A program made the translations under genes and the position numbers. From CAIMZW01 sp037133095 (GTDB lineage: Bacteria; Actinomycetota; Actinomycetes; Nanopelagicales; Nanopelagicaceae), in NCBI GenBank assembly GCA_037133095.1, contig JBAXOT010000006.1:1-64000 (forward strand): a stretch of 64,000 nt of DNA, given 5' to 3'. Under the pieces are notes generated by a model. The model searched no databases. It was given only the letters and a program-made list of their open reading frames with translations, and was not told where the DNA came from. Below, one piece after another: positions 1-8,632 of this stretch (position 1 is the first letter of the stretch; the number at the start of each line of letters is the position of its first letter).

Positions 1-287
1 AAGGCGCGGTTAAGATTTTGCTGATCAACGGGAATGACAAAAGGCGTCCTTGCCCAGAAAGCCAAAATATTAACAATAGGCATGACCGTGATGCGACCCG
101 CAACTTGCACAATCTCCAACTCGGCGACGAACTTTCGCGCCGCTGCAATAGATGAATATTCTGCGCCATGAATTCCCGCGATTACCGTCAGATGTGGTCC
201 AGGTTTGGCGCCGACAATTTCATAATATGGGATAGCAATATCAGAACCATCAGGAACAGGAATAGCGAGAATTCTTCTAGTAATCAA
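1..287 (-). CDS. Succinylglutamate desuccinylase/aspartoacylase family protein, N-terminal part (runs off the window)
   Basis: Only the first 95 codons are present; the gene continues beyond base 1. The family comprises zinc-dependent, M14-like deacylases acting on N-acyl amino acids or related amides. Visible hallmarks are a GPHLTVIAGIHGAEYS stretch (the HGxE zinc-ligand motif), followed by GRITVMPIVN and a terminal QQNLNRA that resembles the family's D-x-NLNRxFPG segment. No in-frame ATG exists; a TTG at 287 with AAAGGA about 6 nt upstream is the best start. The substrate cannot be assigned from the fragment. Family call fairly sure, start moderately sure. Confidence 0.72.
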   Translation of the reverse strand, partial: MITRRILAIPVPDGSDIAIPYYEIVGAKPGPHLTVIAGIHGAEYSSIAAARKFVAELEIVQVAGRITVMPIVNILAFWARTPFVIPVDQQNLNRA

Positions 288-330
288 TGCGCATCCTTTG
301 ACGTTATCGAGCCTCAAACAATAGTCATAT

Positions 331-1908
331 TTATGGCAATGAACTGATCGCAATAGATTTAGTACGAGCAGGCACGTTAGTTATAGCAGGACGCCACTTA
401 GCCAGTGGACCTTTGGCTAGACCTTTCAAGATTTGAATCGTCACCAATTTCGAATCTGTCTGAGTATCTTTCGAAATATTTGGATGCCATGGGCAGATAT
501 TGTCGATGGCGCAGGTCCACCCATTAGTTCCAATACCCACAATTCCGGCGCCGCTCGCATTTGTGTAATAGGTGGCCATCGTTGTGACCTTTTTGCCGTT
601 AAAAATAATCTGTGCACTTGCCAACGTCTCCACAGCCGGGCCAGGTGCATAAAGTGGCGAGTCAACTTCGCGGCCCACGATATTGGCCAGCATATTTGGA
701 TGCCGTTCGGTATTGAATGGCCAGCGGTCTGGGTGGACTATCAAGTAATTTCCGTCGACTCCTAAACCTACATATTGAGTGCCCAGCAACAAAGATTCTG
801 GCTGGTTTATTGGTGGCGAACGCCAAACGGTGGTTGCCCAAATGGGATCTGAACGTGCCGGGTCGGAGGTCGAGCCGCGCCACATAATCACTTCTCGCGT
901 CGAAGATACATAACGAGGACGGTTATACAGTTCATTCCCACCAAAGGAAACGAGATTGACGCCACGATCTAATGCAGATTGTAAAGATGTTCGCATTTGC
1001 GTGGTCCAATATTCGGCGTGACCACCGAGAATTATCGAACTCGTGTTCGCAAGAGATGATGCATCTTTGTTGAGTTCTAGATCAGTTATGTAATTCATAT
1101 TGAGACCAAGCTGTTCGGCCAATTTCAAAAGTGGATATTCCATATATCTGAACTGACCGTCACCCGCGCCATCATAAGGTCGCTTGAACGAGACAATGTT
1201 TGCTTTTGTTGCTCGAAGGCGATTTGGACCTTTATAAAGTGAATAACCACCCCACTGGTTGTAGGACTGCCAGGTCAAAACCGATGAGACCAGAGTGATG
1301 TCACTTTTCGCCTGCGGATTAAGAATAGTTAGCGGTACAAAAGAAGCGTCACTTCCGCCATCATCCAAGCGAAAGAGATATTGCCCGGGTTTGGTCGCAT
1401 TAGTCACTTTGAAGTTCCAGGCAACGGGCCAGTTGGTAGTCACGGTCGATTTCGGTGCGGGTGAAACTTGAAACTTGAGAAGGGGAATTGGTTGTGTCGT
1501 AAAAGTTTGAATGAGTCGAGCGCCTGCGCCCTTGTAATAGCCCATCCGAAAAACTTTTACCTTGATCGGTTTGCCATTGCCCGTGAGATGCAATCCGATC
1601 ACATCACCACATTTTGCGCTTGCTGCATCGAGCCAACCATCGACGGACTTTGCACTAAAAGTTTGCCCCGCGCTTAACTTTTCCGGGGCGCCGTAATCGC
1701 CACTGTATTCCAGTGCAATTCCATTAGCCCAAGAGGGGGTTCCAGAAAGAAGATTCTCTCGCTGTACCCAGCCGCTCGAACTATCCCAGCCACACGTCGA
1801 TGCGGATACCGTTTTCGTCATCGCTTTTGCTGGCGCAATAGCGTTTAAAGAAAGTGGAAGTGAGAGCACGAGGGTGACGAGTATGGCGGGTTTGAACTTC
1901 GCGAACAT
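331..1908 (-). CDS. Secreted protein with N,N-dimethylformamidase large-subunit-like domain
   Basis: A 525-residue protein with a Sec signal peptide (hydrophobic stretch to about residue 26, then APAKA) and no lipobox. From about residue 205 it matches the C-terminal domain of the N,N-dimethylformamidase beta subunit: a WQSYNQWGG motif (Tyr216), RPYDGAGDG, and GGHAEYW (His297, Glu299). In Paracoccus DMFase the equivalent Tyr and Glu bind a mononuclear iron and the His is catalytic; the Tyr-to-His spacing (81 here, about 79 there) agrees. The amidase small subunit is not encoded nearby, so activity on formamides is not implied. The ribosome binding site AGGAG lies 7 nt before the ATG. The gene follows the mannosidase gene on the same strand with a 108-base gap that shows nothing else recognisable. 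The true substrate is unknown. Confidence 0.72.
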   Translation of the reverse strand: MFAKFKPAILVTLVLSLPLSLNAIAPAKAMTKTVSASTCGWDSSSGWVQRENLLSGTPSWANGIALEYSGDYGAPEKLSAGQTFSAKSVDGWLDAASAKCGDVIGLHLTGNGKPIKVKVFRMGYYKGAGARLIQTFTTQPIPLLKFQVSPAPKSTVTTNWPVAWNFKVTNATKPGQYLFRLDDGGSDASFVPLTILNPQAKSDITLVSSVLTWQSYNQWGGYSLYKGPNRLRATKANIVSFKRPYDGAGDGQFRYMEYPLLKLAEQLGLNMNYITDLELNKDASSLANTSSIILGGHAEYWTTQMRTSLQSALDRGVNLVSFGGNELYNRPRYVSSTREVIMWRGSTSDPARSDPIWATTVWRSPPINQPESLLLGTQYVGLGVDGNYLIVHPDRWPFNTERHPNMLANIVGREVDSPLYAPGPAVETLASAQIIFNGKKVTTMATYYTNASGAGIVGIGTNGWTCAIDNICPWHPNISKDTQTDSKLVTIQILKGLAKGPLAKWRPAITNVPARTKSIAISSLP

Positions 1909-2016
1909 AAGCCAACTCCTGATAATCGACTAGGGATTCCTATTTCACTTTAGTCCGAATTGAAGCGGCAAAACCGGTGTCATCTTGTAAAGAAATGTGG
2001 CTTCAAACACACAGTC

Positions 2017-4470
2017 TTACTTAGTGGCGACCACCCTGTTATGAGACCACAACAACTCCTCGAGTTGGGACTGAACTTTTTCAAGGGTTTCTAGTCGACC
2101 AGACACTATGAATGTATGCGTTTCGCCCGGAAGCAGGCTCACAATTTGGGAATCCACACGCGTTCCGAGATCAACAACTTCAGATAAAAGTGAAAGTTCA
2201 TGGAGATAATTAATCGCAACCACGTCAACTTCAAGGTGACCATCGACGAACTGTGACTTCACCTTCAATTCATGCATTGGGGCTGCTTTGGCCGGTTGGA
2301 GAGTTGTCCGCCTGGCGGCACGAACTCCGTCGGTCCTGGCTAATAAAAAACCTTCGAAAGTCAATGAAGCAATCTGAGGAAAAATCTCTGCAAGAGCAGT
2401 CCGAGATACCCCGAAGGCGCCTATCATGAAATCGATTTTTGATTCTGCAACGATCTCACCGGTTCTGTCGATGAGGGTTACCGCGGCAGATGACCGCCAT
2501 TCGTTTTGCGTGTCATTGATAATCGTAAGCTCGGCACCTTGATCGACTCGACCAATCGCAATAGTTCTCGGTTGATACGCAGCCTTCATCGCGTGCCAAG
2601 CAAGTTTGCGAAAACCGGTGTAATCCAGAACGGCCCAACTAATGGCCGGCCACATGTCATTAAACTGCCAAAGAATTGCGCCGGAGCAAACTTCATAAAG
2701 ACTTCGAAAATGCTTCAGCCCAACTTCAACCGCTCGCGCTTGATCGAGTGCAGCCGCAAAATACCAAGCAACTCCGCTCGTGGGTGGATGGGCGAATTCA
2801 CGTGCCAAACCAGCGGCAACTTTGGCCATGCCGTTAAATGCTTTTTGATGCGTAGCCACATCTACATCATTTGAATCGAGGTTATCTTTTCCGATTGCTC
2901 GAGTAAGCATTGACCACGAGCCAGGACCGTTGAAGCCGAATTCTGCGGCAAATGATGGGGTGTATTGCTCGTATCTCTCGTATCCCAACTCGTTCCAAAC
3001 GTCCCAAATATGGTTCGTTCCAGATTCAAAGGATTTCACATCCTCGTGGTGAGTGGAAAATGGTGATCCTGGAATATAGGGACGGGTGCCATCTAGCTTT
3101 TGAATAACCTCCGGAATGGTTTGGCGATAAAGAGTCTCGCCCCATGGGCGACCGGCCAGCAATTCTTGCCAACCCCAATGTTGGAAACCCTCGATACATT
3201 CATTCCCGCCGCACCATATAACGAGAGAGGGGTGATTTTCTAAACGTCGTACCGCTTCTTCGGCTTCAAGGGCAACTTCCGCAAACATTTCTGGAGTTTC
3301 AGGATAAGCCGCACAAGCAAAGAGAAAATCTTGCCAAACCACGATTCCCTCTTGGTCGCAAAAGTTGTAAAAGTCTTCCGACTCGTAAATCCCACCACCC
3401 CAGACCCGAATGCCATTGATATTCACTTCGAGCATGTCCTTTATGCGCTGCTCGTAGCGTTCGCGGGTTACCCGCGTTGGGAATGGGTCATCAGGGATCC
3501 AATTAGCCCCGCGAATCCACAATCGAAGACCATTCACTTTGATTGCGAATCGGTGCTTATCGGGGTACTCAAGAGAGTTAATCGCAGAAGTATCTAGTTC
3601 TATCGTGCGAAATCCAATCCGCTTGCTCTCTACTTGCAAAATTTCTTCACCGCAAAGCAAAGAAACTTCGACCGTGTACAACTGTTGTTCGCCGCGGCCA
3701 CGAGGTTGCCAGAGTTTGGCAGTGGGAAGCGTGAATTGATATTTTTCCAAATCAGCCGCAAATACCGCTGTCTCAAATGTCGAACCGTTTTCCTTGACCT
3801 GCACCTGAATCTGAAGGTTGGCCGCATCGCCCTTAACAATCGGACGAATCATTAAAGTAGGAAGACCAGATTCAACGAATGGCAATATCGCAACGCTGGA
3901 GAGGTAGGCCGAGTCCCATTCAACGAGTTCTACCTTCTTCCAGATGCCTGATGAAATCGTGACAGGTCCCCAATCCCACCCATAACTACAGGCCATTTTC
4001 CGTTGATAGTTGTAGGGCATGTCGTAAGGCCGAGGATAAAGCCCTAATTCTTCAACTTGCTCTTCGGCGTCAGTCAGAGGCGCCTTGAAATGGATTTCTA
4101 ATTGCACGTCACCCGCTCGCAACTGGTCGCTGATTTCAAGTTCATACGAGCGATGCATATTCTTGGTAGATATCGCAAGATTGTTGTTGACATAGATAGA
4201 AGCAATTGTGTCCAAGCCATAAAACTTTAGAGATGCGTGGGATTTCTTGCGGCTTTGCTTCAATGTGGTTCGATAGACAGAATTGGTCTTCCAGATCCAC
4301 ATTTGATCAACTTCTCGCCCATCTACGGAAATATCCGCGATGAGGCCTGCTCTTATTAAATCTGTGTGAATGCAACCGGGAACTGTAGCCGGGATAGAGG
4401 TTGGCAAATAATCCGGACTCGGCGAAAGAGAAAGGCTCCAGTTATCCGCAACTTCCGATACGTTATTCAT
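2017..4470 (-). CDS. Beta-mannosidase, glycoside hydrolase family 2
   Basis: A protein of about 817 residues without a signal peptide, so probably cytoplasmic; it should release beta-linked mannose from the non-reducing end of manno-oligosaccharides. The order is the N-terminal GH2 sugar-binding domain (ATVPGCIHTDL, then VYRTTL), the mannosidase hallmark YGWDWGP, and the TIM barrel with WCGGNE (acid/base Glu424) and AEFGFNGPGS (nucleophile Glu510). The frame stays open about 90 codons further upstream inside the ABC permease gene, but that extension is not GH2-like. The ATG at 4470, 12 nt after the permease stop, gives a normal N-terminus. It sits downstream of the ABC exporter genes and may share their transcript. 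Exact mannoside substrate unknown. Confidence 0.88.
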   Translation of the reverse strand: MNNVSEVADNWSLSLSPSPDYLPTSIPATVPGCIHTDLIRAGLIADISVDGREVDQMWIWKTNSVYRTTLKQSRKKSHASLKFYGLDTIASIYVNNNLAISTKNMHRSYELEISDQLRAGDVQLEIHFKAPLTDAEEQVEELGLYPRPYDMPYNYQRKMACSYGWDWGPVTISSGIWKKVELVEWDSAYLSSVAILPFVESGLPTLMIRPIVKGDAANLQIQVQVKENGSTFETAVFAADLEKYQFTLPTAKLWQPRGRGEQQLYTVEVSLLCGEEILQVESKRIGFRTIELDTSAINSLEYPDKHRFAIKVNGLRLWIRGANWIPDDPFPTRVTRERYEQRIKDMLEVNINGIRVWGGGIYESEDFYNFCDQEGIVVWQDFLFACAAYPETPEMFAEVALEAEEAVRRLENHPSLVIWCGGNECIEGFQHWGWQELLAGRPWGETLYRQTIPEVIQKLDGTRPYIPGSPFSTHHEDVKSFESGTNHIWDVWNELGYERYEQYTPSFAAEFGFNGPGSWSMLTRAIGKDNLDSNDVDVATHQKAFNGMAKVAAGLAREFAHPPTSGVAWYFAAALDQARAVEVGLKHFRSLYEVCSGAILWQFNDMWPAISWAVLDYTGFRKLAWHAMKAAYQPRTIAIGRVDQGAELTIINDTQNEWRSSAAVTLIDRTGEIVAESKIDFMIGAFGVSRTALAEIFPQIASLTFEGFLLARTDGVRAARRTTLQPAKAAPMHELKVKSQFVDGHLEVDVVAINYLHELSLLSEVVDLGTRVDSQIVSLLPGETHTFIVSGRLETLEKVQSQLEELLWSHNRVVATK

Positions 4471-4481
4471 TTCCGGCGCGG

Positions 4482-5702
4482 TTAAAGCTTCTTCTGAAAA
4501 ATTTGAAGGAGTGAAATCCGCTTGGAATACTCGATTGAACCAGTTCGAAAGAGACGCATAGCCAGTTTCAAAACAATAAATCCGAGAGTGAAGAGCTCGA
4601 GGATGACTATGGCCGCACTCGCTGTTCCCAAGGAACCTAAACCGTTTCTCATCATTGCAGTAACGGTGGCAGAGTAAGGAAAGTAGGTAAAGACCTGAAC
4701 GATCAGCGAACTCGGATCGGATGCCACCAAAGAAATTACCCAAAATGGTGCAAAGAGCAAGGCCATTACGACACCGAACACATTACTGGCCTCTTTTGCC
4801 GTCGGCATCACAGCACCAATAGCCACCAATGTTCCAGTAAATAACGTGAAACCACCAAACAATAACAAGAAACCAATGATTAAAGGGGTGGCTTGGAAGT
4901 TCAGAGCGGAGAGATCAATATTCGGCAACTTAAGGTCTTTCCGGAAAAAGGAATATCCAAGAATTACCGGAGAGGCGAAAACTGCAATTTGAACGATGCC
5001 GATAATAAAGAGCGAGACAATCTTTCCGAGTATCAACGTGTTTGGGTTGAGTGTTGTCAAAATTATTTCGGTTACCCGATTCTCCTTCTCCTCTTGAGTG
5101 CTTGTCAGCATTTGGTTTCCCAAGAGAAGTAGTACCAAATAGAAAATTACCAGGAAAAACATGGGTGGGATAACGTCACCGATGCTCCCAGATTCTTTGC
5201 CATGTAAAAAGGCAGTTGACTTCACGTTTACTTTTCCCGCAACCAGCGAAGCAAGCTCTTTGTTTCCAATTTTATTCTGGACGCTCAGTTGTAACAATTG
5301 GGTTGCCACTGCCGAATATTTACCATTGTCGAAAATCCCTTTATCAACTCCATAAACCATGACGGTTTCTGTTAATGGATTCTTGGGATAATTAAAGAAG
5401 GCGGTCGACTTCGCGCTCTTGACATCTGCAACCCCGGAAGTTGGCTCTGTAATGTGAATGCCACCCAGTGCTTTTGCTAAGGCTGGATTAATAAGACCTG
5501 AGGAATCGACATAGTCGAACGAGAATTTGGCATTCTTCTGAGTATCTACTTTGTTGGCGGTCGTTGTGTTGGAAATAATGCTTAGTCCAAAAATAAGAGC
5601 AATGGCAAATGGCACAGCCAAGGTACCCAACCAGAATTTCTTCTTCTTTAAAGTTCGCGACACTTCAAAAGAGACAACAGTGCCGAGGTTGCGACTAGAC
5701 AA
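4482..5702 (-). CDS. ABC-2 type exporter permease (NatB-like)
   Basis: A 406-residue membrane protein with one N-terminal transmembrane helix, a large extracytoplasmic loop (about residues 45-175), and five or six C-terminal helices. The segment TQEEKENRVTEIILTTLNP is the conserved feature of NatB/COG1668 permeases. It starts with TTG, 1 nt after the stop of the ATPase gene at 5704, with GGTGAG as ribosome binding site, so the two are translationally linked. Together they should form an exporter; NatAB members move sodium or small toxic compounds, but the substrate here cannot be read from sequence. Confidence 0.86.
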   Translation of the reverse strand: MSSRNLGTVVSFEVSRTLKKKKFWLGTLAVPFAIALIFGLSIISNTTTANKVDTQKNAKFSFDYVDSSGLINPALAKALGGIHITEPTSGVADVKSAKSTAFFNYPKNPLTETVMVYGVDKGIFDNGKYSAVATQLLQLSVQNKIGNKELASLVAGKVNVKSTAFLHGKESGSIGDVIPPMFFLVIFYLVLLLLGNQMLTSTQEEKENRVTEIILTTLNPNTLILGKIVSLFIIGIVQIAVFASPVILGYSFFRKDLKLPNIDLSALNFQATPLIIGFLLLFGGFTLFTGTLVAIGAVMPTAKEASNVFGVVMALLFAPFWVISLVASDPSSLIVQVFTYFPYSATVTAMMRNGLGSLGTASAAIVILELFTLGFIVLKLAMRLFRTGSIEYSKRISLLQIFQKKL

Positions 5703-5703
5703 A

Positions 5704-6636
5704 TTAGCTCACCTGCCCAGTCGGCTCATCGCCGTAAATCTGAATAAAAATTTCATCCAGCGAGGTCTTTTTTTCGTTAAAACTGTTGACCGGCACTCCT
5801 GCCTGAACTAATTCTTGAAGAATCGTTGCAGGAGAAACACCAGAATTCGCGCTGATCTGGGTTACCTCTGAATTAGTCCGAAGCACGCGGTAACTATTTG
5901 ACTTTGGTATTTCACCCGATAATCCAATTTCGATGTATGTGGCACCGAATTGATCTTGCACCTGCGAAACAGTGCCATAGGCCCTGGCCTTGCCATCTTT
6001 TAGAAGAAGAACGCGATCGCAAAGTCGTTCTACCTCTTCCATTTGGTGCGTAACCATTAATACGGTTGTTCCAGTAATTCGCTGCTCCTCAATTATTTCC
6101 ATCAGCAAACGTCGATTTACTGGATCAAAACCTTTTGTTGGCTCGTCAAGAATCAACAGCAGCGGATCATTCATGATTGTGATACCTAACTGAACTTTTT
6201 GCTGTTCACCGCTGGAAAGTTTGTCCAGCCTAACCTTGGCTCTGGCCCCAATGCCGACTCGTTCAAGATAATCCTTGGACCATGCAGTGGCTTTGTTTTT
6301 TGCCAGCCCTTTTAACCGCCCGAAATACACCATCACATCAAGTGCGGCCTCTTTTTTGTAGAGCCCACGCTCTTCGGGTAGATATCCCAGGCTGATTTCT
6401 CGCTCTGGGCCAAACGGTGCCCCACCGATATGCAACGTTCCTGAAGTGGCCTGATAAATGCCCAAAAGTGAACGGATTGTCGTCGTCTTGCCCGAGCCAT
6501 TTGATCCGAGAAAGCCGAAAGTTTCGCCTTCATGAACATCAAAGGAGAGATTTTCAATAATTCTGGTGGAGCCAAAGCTCATCTGGAAATCTTGAACATG
6601 GACAAGTGGTTCATCCGTTCCAAGTTGCATGTGCAT
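5704..6636 (-). CDS. ABC transporter ATP-binding protein (NatA-like)
   Basis: A 310-residue ATPase partner of the adjacent ABC-2 permease. It shows Walker A GSNGSGKTTT, signature LSSGEQQKVQ, Walker B LLILDEPTKGFDP and the switch His in MVTHQMEE. The region after about residue 220 matches the C-terminal extension of the CcmA/NatA-type exporter ATPases. The first ATG (6636) lies 3 nt after the stop of the DUF998-like gene and has no clear ribosome binding site; an ATG two codons later is equally possible. Coupling to the upstream gene is likely. Confidence 0.88.
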   Translation of the reverse strand: MHMQLGTDEPLVHVQDFQMSFGSTRIIENLSFDVHEGETFGFLGSNGSGKTTTIRSLLGIYQATSGTLHIGGAPFGPEREISLGYLPEERGLYKKEAALDVMVYFGRLKGLAKNKATAWSKDYLERVGIGARAKVRLDKLSSGEQQKVQLGITIMNDPLLLILDEPTKGFDPVNRRLLMEIIEEQRITGTTVLMVTHQMEEVERLCDRVLLLKDGKARAYGTVSQVQDQFGATYIEIGLSGEIPKSNSYRVLRTNSEVTQISANSGVSPATILQELVQAGVPVNSFNEKKTSLDEIFIQIYGDEPTGQVS

Positions 6637-6639
6637 ATC

Positions 6640-7356
6640 TTATGGGAGAGTTTCGGCACGGGCCTGAAGGCGGGAGACTAAACCGACGAAGTATGGCAAT
6701 GCGATCAACCAGAGGCTGCAGAACCCAATAAAGAAATGTTGAGCGATTGCACTGGATTTATTATGAACAACTAAGTAAAGAGTTAGGGCGCCAAAACCCA
6801 CCCACACCAGAAGAAACATTGCAGGTGTGATGTGAGCCAGAGACAGCAGTGCCTTTTCGCTGGAGAGAATCAGCAGCCAAATAGTGGCAATGCTGACAGT
6901 CAACCCCAAGATGGATCCGATGCTGAAAATTCCGTGAACAACAAAATAGGAGTCATTCAGAGTTGAAAGACAATGTGGTGAACCTTCGACACAATCAAGG
7001 GGCAGGATGGCATCTATGGCCGTAAAAAGACCAAAGCACCCGGCTCCTAAAATGGCAATCGGTAGTCCTAGGTTATTTTTGGCAGGTGAACTTGCAACCA
7101 CTAGTTTGAGAAGATTCCAGCAAGCCAGCCCCACCAAGATTCCGCACGTTATATCCATCATGATAAATAGCCAGTTAAAAGGTTGATGAAGGGCCTCCAA
7201 ATTACTCGCCAAGCCGCGATCAGCTTTTGGATTAAGCCAATATCCGAGCGGCCAGGACGAGTAGAGCACGCCAGCAATTAACATGAGAGTCGCAGGGTTA
7301 ATTTTCCAGACCTTCAGAGTTAGCTTCTTCATTAGTTTGAGTTTAATGCTCGCCAT
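6640..7356 (-). CDS. DUF998-like integral membrane protein
   Basis: A 238-residue protein with about six predicted transmembrane helices. The layout, with a helix pair near the N-terminus, a conserved LDC..G.PHC loop around residue 120 and a helix-rich C-terminus, fits the DUF998 family of uncharacterised bacterial membrane proteins. It is first in a minus-strand run followed by the NatAB-like exporter (3 nt gap) and the mannosidase, so it may be part of the same transport function. The actual role is unknown. The N-terminal MASIKLKLM could be trimmed to a later Met. Confidence 0.6.
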   Translation of the reverse strand: MASIKLKLMKKLTLKVWKINPATLMLIAGVLYSSWPLGYWLNPKADRGLASNLEALHQPFNWLFIMMDITCGILVGLACWNLLKLVVASSPAKNNLGLPIAILGAGCFGLFTAIDAILPLDCVEGSPHCLSTLNDSYFVVHGIFSIGSILGLTVSIATIWLLILSSEKALLSLAHITPAMFLLVWVGFGALTLYLVVHNKSSAIAQHFFIGFCSLWLIALPYFVGLVSRLQARAETLP

Positions 7357-7499
7357 TGTTGATGGCGCAGCAGACTTGGTTTGTTCAATAGAAGTTTCTT
7401 ATTCACATTCTCTTTAATTAGCGTTGTTCTAACAGTACCCACAAGTTTATCTCGGTGGCTTGAACTGGGCTTCCTGGTCCCACTTCAGAGAGGCTCATC
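7357..7499. promoter_or_regulatory. Divergent intergenic region, likely promoters for the DUF998-like gene and the first binding-protein gene
   Basis: These 143 bases separate two divergently oriented genes, so outward promoters are expected. I could not identify convincing -35/-10 pairs by eye. The only clear element is the ribosome binding site AGAGAGG about 6 nt before the ATG at 7500. Confidence 0.35.
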
Positions 7500-8561
7500 A
7501 TGAAATTTAATCTCGTTAAGGTCGCGGTAGTTACTGCGGGCTTATCAATCTCCGCGATGCTCGGAAGTGGAGCCGTGATTACCCCAGCTCAAGCCGCAAC
7601 CGGTTCCCCTCTCATCATTTATGCAGCGGAAGGGTACGACCAAGTTGCCGCCGATGCATTTACAAAGGCAACAGGAATTAAGACCGTTCTCCACGATGAC
7701 AGCACTGGACCACTTCTTGCCAAAGTTTCGGCCGAAAAGAGTAACCCGCAATTCGGTGTTCTCTGGGTGGATGGTTCAACGGCCTTCGCCGCACTAGATA
7801 TGCAAGGACAACTGCTGCCTTACACTCCTAAGGCGACCTTCACTGCTGCCGGTAAGTCAGTGATACCCGCCGATCATTCTTATGTCCCAACTGGTCTGAC
7901 AACCATGGCGGCTTTGATCTACAACTCAGCCAAAGTAAAGACACTTCCAAAGACATACACCGATCTGCTGAACCCAATATACAAGGGCCAAATTGGCATG
8001 AACGATCCAAACCAATCTGGTCCAACGTTCCCATTTATCGCCGGATTGATGAATCAATTTGGTGGAAAGTCTGTTAAGGCTGGCGAAAGCTACTTAACTA
8101 AGCTCAAGGCAAATGGCCTGGTTGTAAATAACACCAACGGCGACACTTTGCACGCCCTTGAAACTGGCGTCATCAACATGGGACTCATTCAGTCTTCTGC
8201 GGCGCAAGGTGAAGTCCTTAAGCTTGCCGCAAAGCCAGTTGCTGGATTTACCCCAAAAGTGATCTATCTTGCCAAGTCAACCTTGCTACCAAGCGTGATC
8301 GGTATCGATAAGGGTGCATCTGCCTTAGTACAGGCAGAGGCCAAGAAGTTCATCGACTACGTTCTTTCACCAGCTGGTCAGGCAATCATGCAGACAGGTG
8401 ACACCCAGGGAGATTCTCTCTATTGGCCAATCATTCCTGGCGTCATGCCATTGGCTGGGGCCGGAACCCTTCCCACTTCATACCAATCAATCGATCCTTA
8501 CTTCTGGGGACCGCTTGAGGGTCAAGTTAATGCTTGGTTCACCAAGAACATCCGTGCCTAG
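7500..8561 (+). CDS. Extracellular solute-binding protein of the FbpA/PhnS-like ABC importer type (paralogue 1)
   Basis: A 353-residue secreted protein: Sec signal peptide ending in TPAQA near residue 32, then a periplasmic-binding-protein type II fold (STGPLLAKV, IGMNDPNQSGPT, FIDYVLSPAGQAI). Relatives bind ferric iron, 2-aminoethylphosphonate or other small anions. The paired tyrosines that FbpA-type iron binders carry after the GxxxMGLxx segment are absent; the sequence there is MGLIQSSAAQGE. It is closely similar to the binding protein at 13812-14870, sharing PFIAGLMNQ, HALExGxINMGL and KPVAGFTPK. No Cys lipobox is present. It is oriented away from the permease/ATPase genes and followed by a strong hairpin. 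Ligand inferred, not shown. Confidence 0.82.
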   Translation: MKFNLVKVAVVTAGLSISAMLGSGAVITPAQAATGSPLIIYAAEGYDQVAADAFTKATGIKTVLHDDSTGPLLAKVSAEKSNPQFGVLWVDGSTAFAALDMQGQLLPYTPKATFTAAGKSVIPADHSYVPTGLTTMAALIYNSAKVKTLPKTYTDLLNPIYKGQIGMNDPNQSGPTFPFIAGLMNQFGGKSVKAGESYLTKLKANGLVVNNTNGDTLHALETGVINMGLIQSSAAQGEVLKLAAKPVAGFTPKVIYLAKSTLLPSVIGIDKGASALVQAEAKKFIDYVLSPAGQAIMQTGDTQGDSLYWPIIPGVMPLAGAGTLPTSYQSIDPYFWGPLEGQVNAWFTKNIRA

Positions 8562-8580
8562 CAAGTAATACCCGCACTTC

Positions 8581-8632
8581 AGATACCTCACTCGCGATCA
8601 CTTATGGCGCGGGTGAGGTATCTGCCTTTTCT
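8581..8632. terminator. Bidirectional hairpin terminator between the binding-protein gene and the MFS gene
   Basis: A 16-bp inverted repeat (8581-8596 with 8608-8623, one G-T mismatch) with an 11-base loop, followed by GCCTTTTCT. It starts 19 nt after the stop at 8561 and covers the last codons of the convergent MFS gene. It should stop transcripts from the plus strand and probably from the minus strand. Confidence 0.75.

Noticed and set aside
4471..4743. N-terminal extension of the beta-mannosidase frame
   Set aside because: The extra 91 residues lie over the end of the ABC permease gene in another register and do not resemble GH2 proteins; the ATG at 4470 gives a normal start.
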